DNA of 64,000 nucleotides from Vibrio lentus (GTDB taxonomy: Bacteria; Pseudomonadota; Gammaproteobacteria; Enterobacterales; Vibrionaceae): contig NZ_JAUFQE010000002.1 in NCBI RefSeq assembly GCF_030409755.1, positions 3,162,001-3,226,000 of the forward strand, read 5' to 3'. Shown piece after piece: positions 58,104 to 64,000 of this stretch. The notes under the pieces are model-generated. The model was not told the origin of the DNA, ran no database searches, and saw nothing but the letters and a program-made list of their open reading frames with translations. A program made the position numbers and the translations under genes. Numbering within the stretch: position 1 is the first letter of the stretch; each line of letters starts with the position of its first letter.

Positions 58104-58742
58104 ATGAAAACACGTGACAAGATTGTTTACGCTGCTCTAGAGCTTTTTAATGAGCACGGTGAGCGCAGTATTACGACCAATCATATTGCCGAGCATATCG
58201 AGATTAGCCCTGGTAACCTCTACTATCACTTCCGTAACAAACAAGAAATTGTCCGTGACATCTTTACTCTCTATTCAACAGAGTTGCTTGAAAGGTTCAC
58301 GCCGATTCAAGGCCAACAAGAAAGCCTGACGCTACTAAAGACCTACTTAGATTCTATCTTCACACTGATGTGGAAGTACCGATTCTTCTATGCGAATCTG
58401 CCTGAAATATTGTCACGCGATGAAAAACTGCACCTTGATTACATGGCTGTGCAAGAAAGATTGCAAACGAACCTTGTTGATATCATGAGAGCCTTTGTTG
58501 AGTTGAACTTGCTAAAAGCAACGGATGCGGAAATGAAGTCGATGGTTACTTCCCTTCACTTGATCGCATCGGGTTGGTTAGCTTATCAGTCTGCGATGTC
58601 TCCAAAAGCCCAAATTACAGAGCAAGTGGTACATCAAGGGATGCTACAGATGATAGCGACTGTGAAGCCTATTGCGACTGCCCAAGGTTTTGAGCAGCTG
58701 ACATTATTGGAAGATGGTGTGAGAGCGTTGAACTCTAAGTAG
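58104..58742 (+). CDS. TetR/AcrR family transcriptional regulator
   Basis: 212-residue regulator with an N-terminal HTH (about 22-45, SITTNHIAEHIEISPGNLYYHF) and an all-helical ligand domain. No substrate can be predicted. It stands alone between ugd and the convergent envC, so its target may be itself or a distant gene. The perfect inverted repeat directly upstream is the obvious candidate operator. Confidence 0.88.
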   Translation: MKTRDKIVYAALELFNEHGERSITTNHIAEHIEISPGNLYYHFRNKQEIVRDIFTLYSTELLERFTPIQGQQESLTLLKTYLDSIFTLMWKYRFFYANLPEILSRDEKLHLDYMAVQERLQTNLVDIMRAFVELNLLKATDAEMKSMVTSLHLIASGWLAYQSAMSPKAQITEQVVHQGMLQMIATVKPIATAQGFEQLTLLEDGVRALNSK

Positions 58743-58873
58743 AAAGAGACGAGTAAACGAAAAGCAGGATATAGCGGCGACTAGGCTAGCGTTTTTCATG
58801 CAACGTTTTACTCTAACGTTGCATCTGCTTTTAAGCTCTTCGCATTTCGTTTACTCGAATCCCTCATCTGCCC
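58743..58873. repeat. Paired copies of the purine-rich repeat between tetR and envC
   Basis: Directly after the tetR stop codon is a partial plus-sense unit (GACGAGTAAACGAAAAGCAG). Directly after the envC stop codon, on the minus strand, is a full unit reading GGCAGATGAGGGATTCGAG, then AGTAAACG, and ending GCGAAGAGC. A terminator hairpin lies between them. Confidence 0.8.
58796..58832. terminator. Hairpin between tetR and envC
   Basis: ATGCAACGTT (58798-58807) and AACGTTGCAT (58815-58824) form a perfect 10-bp stem. It has TTTTT before it on the left, which is AAAAA for a minus transcript, and CTGCTTTT after it. It is probably the tetR terminator. Confidence 0.7.
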
Positions 58874-60025
58874 TTATCTGACTAACCAACTCTTTGGATT
58901 CTGAGCTTGGCTGTTTCTGCGAATCTCAAAATACAGTGATGGGCGCGTTTGGCCGCCAGTGTCACCAGCAAGCGCGATGGCTTCACCTGCTTTAACCTTA
59001 TCACCTTCCTTCTTCAATAGTGCTTGGTTAAAGCCATAGAGCGTCATGTCGCCTTTGCCGTGGTCAAGTAGTACCACTAATCCATAACCTCGTAAGTACT
59101 CGGCAAAAACTACCGTTCCTGAGTAAACCGATTTTACCTGCTGACCGTACTTAGCGTTGATCACCATGCCTTTCCAGTTAATTTGGCCCGTTTGGCGTGA
59201 GCCGTAGTTATGCAGAACTTTGTCTTTGATTGGCCAAGGCAGCTTGCCTTTGCGCTTGGCTAACCCATCCATAGGGACGGCATTACGTCTTTCTCGAGCC
59301 GCTTTCTCTGCTTTCGCTATTTCAGCTTTTAGGCGAGTTTCATTGCGTTGAAGCTCCGCCAAGTAATTCTTATCACCCGAGATGTTTTTCTTGATGCTGC
59401 CAACGGTTTTCTTACGCTGCGTTTGAGTCTGAGATAACTTATCGCGCTTGGTGGTTTGCTGTTTTAGCAGGGTCGTAATTTGTTCCTGCTCGAGTTGACG
59501 CTGTTTATGGCTCTCTTCTAATTCAAGTTGTGTCTGTTCAATCGTTTTGATTGTTGCGGAGCGAGCTTTGGCAAGGTGTTGGTAGTAGTGACTGATACGA
59601 TCTTCTTCCACACCTGTATTGAGGATGTGAGAAGACGCTTTAGCTCGACTTGTCATGTAGTAAGTCTGAATCAGTTGTTCTAATTTGTCGGTGTGGACTT
59701 TTTTCTGAGCAGTAAGCGCTTTAATCTTGGTGTCTAAGTTGGCAATATTTGCATTGGCCGTATTGAGTTGCTTTTTACTGTCTAGAATCGCTTTTTCAAG
59801 CGAAGCGATGGATAGCTCTTGTTTCTTGAGGTTTGCTTGTAAGCTGTCGAGTTTTTTCTGCTGTGAGGACAGGTTTTTTTGTTGGCGAGATATTTCGCTC
59901 GATACGCCTCTCAGTTCCCCCTGAGAGGCGGCAAATGACGATGTAGATAAAAGAGCAGCACAAAGGCTGGTAGATATCAGAAGAGTCCGGCTAATGGCTC
60001 GAATTTGTTTCATCATTATCGTCAT
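58874..60025 (-). CDS. envC: Murein hydrolase activator EnvC
   Basis: Periplasmic activator of the AmiA/AmiB amidases at the division site. The 383-residue product has a signal peptide (cleavage near residue 33, SSFA-AS), a long coiled coil (about 35-245) and a C-terminal LytM domain. The metal-binding residues of active LytM enzymes are not all present (LYFEIRR in place of HxHFE), as in EnvC. ATG 60013 is an alternative start. gpmM, its usual neighbour, is not in the window. Confidence 0.93.
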   Translation of the reverse strand: MTIMMKQIRAISRTLLISTSLCAALLSTSSFAASQGELRGVSSEISRQQKNLSSQQKKLDSLQANLKKQELSIASLEKAILDSKKQLNTANANIANLDTKIKALTAQKKVHTDKLEQLIQTYYMTSRAKASSHILNTGVEEDRISHYYQHLAKARSATIKTIEQTQLELEESHKQRQLEQEQITTLLKQQTTKRDKLSQTQTQRKKTVGSIKKNISGDKNYLAELQRNETRLKAEIAKAEKAARERRNAVPMDGLAKRKGKLPWPIKDKVLHNYGSRQTGQINWKGMVINAKYGQQVKSVYSGTVVFAEYLRGYGLVVLLDHGKGDMTLYGFNQALLKKEGDKVKAGEAIALAGDTGGQTRPSLYFEIRRNSQAQNPKSWLVR

Positions 60026-60131
60026 TTAGTTGTATTCATCTGCTCTTAATTTTTCGAATTTCGCTGAATCGAATCCCGCATCTGCTTTTAAGCTCTTCGC
60101 ATCTCGATACTCGTATCCCGTTACTGCTGTT
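60026..60131 (-). repeat. Two tandem units of the purine-rich repeat after cysE
   Basis: On the minus strand AGCAG starts three to five bases after the cysE stop codon. Two units of 42 bases follow (boundaries near 60074 and 60032), the first reading GCAGTAACGGGATACGAG, then GAGATGCGAAGAGC. The second unit is more diverged. There is no plus-sense partner at this site. Confidence 0.85.
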
Positions 60132-60953
60132 TTATATCCCATCACCATGGATGAAGTTTTGCGAGCGACCATTGAACCCTTGGTCCATATCTAAAGATGG
60201 TTTGTCTGTTTTCGGTTTTCCCACAATTTTTGCAGGAACGCCAGCGACTGTTGTGTGAGGGGGTACGGCTTGTAGCACAACAGAGCAAGAACCGATCTTA
60301 GCGCCTTCGCCCACTTCGATGTTGCCAAGGATTTTAGCGCCAGCACCAATCATTACGCCTTCGCGGATCTTAGGATGACGATCGCCGCCTTCTTTACCGG
60401 TACCACCAAGGGTCACGTCTTGAAGGATAGATACATCATTTTCAACGACGGCTGTTTCACCGATCACAATGCCTGTTGCGTGGTCGAGCATGATTGCTTT
60501 GCCGATGCGTGCTGCTGGGTGAATATCAACTTGGCAAGCAACCGAGATTTGGTTTTGTAGGTAAGTGGCAAGTGCAATACGACCTTGTTTCCACAGCCAA
60601 TTAGCCACTCGGTAGCCTTGTAGAGCATGGTAGCCTTTCAGATAAAGCAGAGGCATCGAGTACATCTCGACCGCAGGATCTCGATTTACCGTCGCGCAAA
60701 TATCACAAGCGGCCGCATCGATAATAGATTGATCTTGCTTAAATGCTTGTTCAACCACTTCACGCACTGCCATTGCAGGCATTGAAGCCGTCTTTAGCTT
60801 GTTTGCTAGGATGTAGCTAAGGGCTGCGCCTAAACTTTCATGGTTGATAATGGTGGCATGATAAAAACTCGCAAGCATAGGTTCTTGCTCCGACTGCTGT
60901 CGAGCTTCCTTCACAATGCATTGCCAAACTTTTTGTTGTTCACAGTGTTTCAT
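60132..60953 (-). CDS. cysE: Serine O-acetyltransferase
   Basis: Commits serine to cysteine synthesis. ATG 60953 gives 273 residues, the same length as E. coli CysE; the frame is open four codons further. It has an N-terminal helical domain and a C-terminal hexapeptide beta-helix with DHATGIVIGETAVV. It ends in GDGI; the C-terminal Ile is what docks into CysK in the cysteine synthase complex. Confidence 0.96.
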   Translation of the reverse strand: MKHCEQQKVWQCIVKEARQQSEQEPMLASFYHATIINHESLGAALSYILANKLKTASMPAMAVREVVEQAFKQDQSIIDAAACDICATVNRDPAVEMYSMPLLYLKGYHALQGYRVANWLWKQGRIALATYLQNQISVACQVDIHPAARIGKAIMLDHATGIVIGETAVVENDVSILQDVTLGGTGKEGGDRHPKIREGVMIGAGAKILGNIEVGEGAKIGSCSVVLQAVPPHTTVAGVPAKIVGKPKTDKPSLDMDQGFNGRSQNFIHGDGI

Positions 60954-60974
60954 TTTACCATCCATTATTTTTAA

Positions 60975-61136
60975 GGGGCAGATGCGAGTGAGCTTAGAAG
61001 AACAGATTAGAGTCGCGAGATGCGAGTAACGAAAAGCATATCCGTCGAACTTTGAATGTGCTCTTAATCTTTCGTATCTCGTTTATCCGAATCTCTCTAC
61101 TGTTCTTGCGTTACCCATATCCCGTATCTGCTCTTA
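60975..61136. repeat. Inverted pair of purine-rich repeats between gpsA and cysE
   Basis: On the minus strand, AGCAGATACGGGATATGGG begins four bases after the gpsA stop codon, and two units run to about 61058. A plus-sense degenerate unit follows at 60975-61040 (GGCAGATGCGAGTGAGC, AGAACAGA). It resembles the last unit of the array at 25998. The two halves face each other and could fold back. Confidence 0.8.
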
Positions 61137-62201
61137 TTATCTTTCTGACTTTTTGTCTCGAGCAAGTAAGTCTTGTGCTGCTAAGTGTGCATCTTTCCCT
61201 TGATACAGCACTTGATAAATTTGTTCAACAATTGGCATCTCGACGCCCATGCGTTCTGATAATAACCAAACTTCTTTGGTGTTGCGATAACCTTCAACGA
61301 CTTGGCCAATTTCTTCTTGTGCGGTATCTACATCTTTGCCTGCGCCAAGCGCCAAACCAAAGCGACGGTTACGTGATTGGTTATCAGTACACGTTAGTAC
61401 TAGGTCGCCTAATCCAGCCATACCCATGAAGGTTTCTGGTTGCGCGCCAAGAGCAGCACCTAATCGGCTCATTTCAGCCAAGCCGCGAGTGATAAGTGCG
61501 GTACGAGCATTAGCACCAAAGCCAATACCATCCGACATGCCTGCGCCAATTGCGATAACATTCTTCACTGCGCCGCCAAGCTGCATACCAATGAAATCTG
61601 AGTTTGCATACACGCGGAATGTTTTACCGCAGTGGATTTTTTCTTGAAGCTCTTCTAGGAAAACTTCATCAGGTGAAGCTACAGAGATAGCCGTTGGCAT
61701 GCCCATCGCTAACTCTTTGGCGAAGGTCGGCCCTGATAGAACCGCTAACGAGTACCCATCACCAAGCACATCGTGCGCGACATCTTTAAGCAGGCGACCT
61801 GTTTCTGGCTCTAGGCCTTTGGTCGCCCAACAGATGCGAGAGTCTGAGGCTAAGTAAGGTTTAACGCTGTTAAGCACGACGCCGAATACGTGGCTCGGTA
61901 CAACAAGCAAAAGGTCTCGGCTTGAAGTTATTGCTTTTTCTAAGTCAGATTCAATGATCAGACTTTCTGGGAATTCTATATTTGGTAGAAACTCGTTGTT
62001 CGCACGCTCTGATTCAAGGCGATTCATATGAACAGGATCATGTCCCCAAAGAACAACATTGGCACCGTTACGCGCTAGAGATATCGCTAAAGATGTCCCG
62101 TAAGAGCCTGCGCCAATTACAGTCATAGTGATCTCTTTGCCGTAAGCGCTGTCTTTACCGTAAGCATCTGTCGTGTTCGTCGGGCGAGTTGTTTCTGTCA
62201 T
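61137..62201 (-). CDS. gpsA: Glycerol-3-phosphate dehydrogenase (NAD(P)+), GpsA
   Basis: Makes sn-glycerol 3-phosphate for phospholipids. ATG 62201 with AGGTGGA just upstream gives 354 residues; the frame is open 25 codons further but without support. An N-terminal extension of about 25 residues, compared with E. coli, precedes [12 protein letters not shown]. The catalytic Lys is in the [11 protein letters not shown] segment. It belongs to the yibN-secB-gpsA-cysE group, but a terminator lies between secB and gpsA. Confidence 0.95.
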   Translation of the reverse strand: MTETTRPTNTTDAYGKDSAYGKEITMTVIGAGSYGTSLAISLARNGANVVLWGHDPVHMNRLESERANNEFLPNIEFPESLIIESDLEKAITSSRDLLLVVPSHVFGVVLNSVKPYLASDSRICWATKGLEPETGRLLKDVAHDVLGDGYSLAVLSGPTFAKELAMGMPTAISVASPDEVFLEELQEKIHCGKTFRVYANSDFIGMQLGGAVKNVIAIGAGMSDGIGFGANARTALITRGLAEMSRLGAALGAQPETFMGMAGLGDLVLTCTDNQSRNRRFGLALGAGKDVDTAQEEIGQVVEGYRNTKEVWLLSERMGVEMPIVEQIYQVLYQGKDAHLAAQDLLARDKKSER

Positions 62202-62293
62202 GCTTCCACCTAAAAATAATGAGGGAAATCGAAGAGTTCTGAAAAAGCTATCCACTAAAATAGGAAGAGCTTTCAATCTTAGTACAGTGTAAA

Positions 62294-62334
62294 GAAAAAA
62301 TGCACATCGCAGAAGTTACGATGTGCATTTAAAA
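62294..62334 (-). terminator. Terminator-like hairpin between secB and gpsA
   Basis: A 12-bp perfect stem, AAATGCACATCG (62298-62309) with CGATGTGCATTT (62319-62330). On the minus strand it is followed by TTTTTTCTTT counting the stem end. It should end most secB transcripts, so gpsA either has its own promoter or depends on readthrough. Confidence 0.9.
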
Positions 62335-62379
62335 GCTAACTAGCGCTTGAAACGTTAGAGTTAAGTTCTACTTTGAGAC

Positions 62380-62847
62380 TTAAGCCTGTTCGCCTTCAGC
62401 TTGTTGAGCTTGGTTTTGTAGGTAGTTCATGAACAAAGCATCGAAGTTTACTGGAGCTAGGTTCAGTTGTGGGAACGTACCTTTAACTACTAGGCTAGAA
62501 ATTGTTTCACGAGCGTATGGGAACAGGATGTTCGGGCAGAATGCGCCTAGGCAATGAGCCAGTTGACCAGCTTCCATTTCGCTTGCAGAGAAGATGCCGC
62601 CTTGTTGAACTTCACAAAGGAATGCAGTGTCTTCTGCGTTCTTAACCGTAACCGTTAGACGTAGGATTACTTCGTAAACGCCTTCGCCAAGTTCACGGCT
62701 TTGAGTGTCTAGGTCCAGTTTTACATCTGGGTTCCACTCTTTCTGAAACATGTCTGGAGAGTTTGGCGCTTCGAAAGATACGTCTTTTAGGAAGATCCGT
62801 TGGATTGCGAAGTTTTGTTGTGCGTCTTGTTGTGCTGCTTCAGCCAT
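62380..62847 (-). CDS. secB: Protein-export chaperone SecB
   Basis: Tetrameric cytoplasmic chaperone that keeps precursors unfolded and passes them to SecA. The 155-residue product has [11 protein letters not shown] near the N-terminus and [17 protein letters not shown] near the C-terminus, as in all SecB. It follows yibN; glutaredoxin grxC, which lies between them in E. coli, is absent here. Confidence 0.97.
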   Translation of the reverse strand: MAEAAQQDAQQNFAIQRIFLKDVSFEAPNSPDMFQKEWNPDVKLDLDTQSRELGEGVYEVILRLTVTVKNAEDTAFLCEVQQGGIFSASEMEAGQLAHCLGAFCPNILFPYARETISSLVVKGTFPQLNLAPVNFDALFMNYLQNQAQQAEGEQA

Positions 62848-62988
62848 TTTCTTGTCCTTAAAAATTTATAATTAGGTTTTGTTCGCCATATCTGCCGGAC
62901 AAAACCTTAAAGTCATATTCGTGTAATCAGGTCAGTCTGCTTCTTGTCTTTAATGGTTTGTTACCTTTAACGACTTCTTACCTTTAAC

Positions 62989-63423
62989 CTATTTTTTACC
63001 TTTAACCAAAGGTAGGTTAGCTTCGTTCCAAGCTACTAAGCCGCTTTTCAGTATGCTTACGTTTTCGAAACCTGCTTTAACCAGCAAGTTCGCGCTTTCT
63101 TGAGCTGTTTGACCTGTCTTGCATACTACGATGATTGGGTCTGCTTTGTGGCTTTCAAGGCTACCAAAGCTATTTGCTTTGATATCTGATGGCAAAATGT
63201 GAACTGCGTCCGTAATATGACCCTTTTTGAACTCATCTTTAGTACGAATATCAACCACAACACCGTTTTCACGGTTAATCATGTGTGTGGTTTGCGCTGC
63301 CGTGATCTCTTTGTAGGCTGCGTTTGATGTCTTGATAACGTTCGCAATGATGGCAACAACCAAGCCGATCCATACGATGGCTAAAATCATATTCTCTTGA
63401 ACAAATGGAACTAACTCTTGCAT
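62989..63423 (-). CDS. yibN: Membrane-anchored rhodanese-like protein YibN
   Basis: 144 residues with an N-terminal membrane segment (about 12-30) and one rhodanese domain. The active-site loop CKTGQTAQ places the catalytic Cys at 101. Its sulfur acceptor is unknown. It heads the group with secB, gpsA and cysE. Confidence 0.92.
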   Translation of the reverse strand: MQELVPFVQENMILAIVWIGLVVAIIANVIKTSNAAYKEITAAQTTHMINRENGVVVDIRTKDEFKKGHITDAVHILPSDIKANSFGSLESHKADPIIVVCKTGQTAQESANLLVKAGFENVSILKSGLVAWNEANLPLVKGKK

Positions 63424-64000
63424 ATCTTGAACTCTTATTCGTTATTGGGCGAAAATTTATAGGCAAAGAGTATAGCGAGAAAGGGTCGGAGAATACAGAG
63501 GAAGGCGTTGTGGAACTCAGTGTTACCTCTCTTTCTTAGTACATCGCGTCTCGTTCACTCGAATCCCACATTCACACTTCAAATTATTCAACAATCCTAG
63601 CTTTTGGTTCTCCCCCTTAAACACCGGACTATAGTGAGTGGTGATGTCAATAAAAGGGGGAGTTAGAGGGGGTTGCTAGCGATGCTTAACCAACCCTTCC
63701 CAGCCTCCCCTTATATTGATATTTTTTGCCAAGTAACAGTCGTGATAAAAGGGAGGAGCTAAAAGCACCGCTCGTATCTGCTTCTAGCTCTTCGCATCCC
63801 GTTTACTTGTATCTTATCTCTTCACCTAATAGTAAAAAATAACGGCGTCATTCCCTACAGTGAGGCTCGAGCGTGATAGGGAATCTCTTTTCGTCGTGAG
63901 TACCAAACATGTAAATTGGACGTGACATTGAGATTCCAGATATTTCGTCCCTCAATTCTGGAATGACGGAGTTTAATAGAGGGGCGAATCCCGCTTACCC
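63424..64000. repeat. Gene-free end of the window with three repeat types
   Basis: No gene is visible in 577 bases, apart from the yibN promoter on the left. Two hairpins resemble each other: CTCCCCCTT/AAGGGGGAG (63610-63618 with 63654-63662) and CCTCCCCTT/AAGGGAGG (63704-63712 with 63749-63756). Diverged units of the purine-rich repeat, minus sense, lie at about 63531-63580 and 63770-63830. A palindromic element at 63846-63969 has ends CGTCATTCC and GGAATGACG and inner GGGAATCTC/GAGATTCC. Confidence 0.75.

Noticed and set aside
61052..61429. Plus-strand open frame of 125 codons
   Set aside because: It runs through the repeat region and then antisense to gpsA. The sequence is not protein-like.

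Overview
The window is ordinary chromosomal backbone of a Vibrio, most likely chromosome 1 of a member of the Splendidus clade. The genus call rests on gene order: hslR, the type II secretion cluster gspC to gspN, cysQ, nudE, nfuA, comF, bioH, tex, greB, ompR, envZ, recG, spoT, rpoZ and gmk, followed by the rph-pyrE, slmA, coaBC, radC, rpmBG, mutM, coaD, waaA and hldD stretch. This is the arrangement I know from V. cholerae and its relatives. The clade call is weaker and comes from the kinds of dispersed repeats and the alternative oxidase gene. No rRNA, tRNA, prophage, integrase or transposase gene was seen.

Layout. 1-332: hslR, cut by the window edge. 623-12203: a twelve-gene gsp operon, much of it with overlapping reading frames. 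12332-16338: sulfur, nucleotide, Fe-S and biotin housekeeping genes. 16378-17279: one uncharacterised gene between two different inverted-repeat elements. 17403-23218: tex, a CsrB-type regulatory RNA with its VarA box, greB, and the ompR and envZ pair. 23588-29352: recG, spoT, rpoZ and gmk, with a 43-nt repeat array between recG and spoT. 29680-32668: a purine permease preceded by a guanine-type riboswitch and a likely PurR box, then psiE and an alternative oxidase. 33137-42657: cspA, yicC, rph-pyrE, lpxL, slmA, coaBC, radC, rpmBG and mutM. 42749-57995: the lipopolysaccharide core locus, with a UDP-glucuronate epimerase, an acyltransferase, coaD, Kdo and heptose genes, several glycosyltransferases, an O-antigen ligase, lpxM, hldD and ugd; it has an AT-rich middle part. 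58104-63423: a TetR regulator, envC, and the yibN, secB, gpsA and cysE group. 63424-64000: no gene, only palindromic repeats.

How the genes work together. The gsp genes build the exoprotein secretion machine. waaA, kdkA, the GT9 heptosyltransferase-like gene, hldD, lpxL, lpxM and waaL make and decorate lipid A-core. ugd and the epimerase at the two ends of the core locus could feed uronic acid precursors to it. spoT, CsrB, OmpR/EnvZ and the riboswitch-controlled permease are global or nutrient-responsive controls.

The strongest unexplained signal is a purine-rich repeat family with a 43-nt unit. It starts within about 2 to 10 nt of the stop codons of spoT, tetR, envC, cysE and gpsA, in the sense of each gene, and it also forms a seven-copy tandem array behind spoT. 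Other points of interest are the apparent double purine control of the permease, a terminator-like hairpin separating ompR from envZ, and a perfect 15-bp inverted repeat just in front of the TetR gene.
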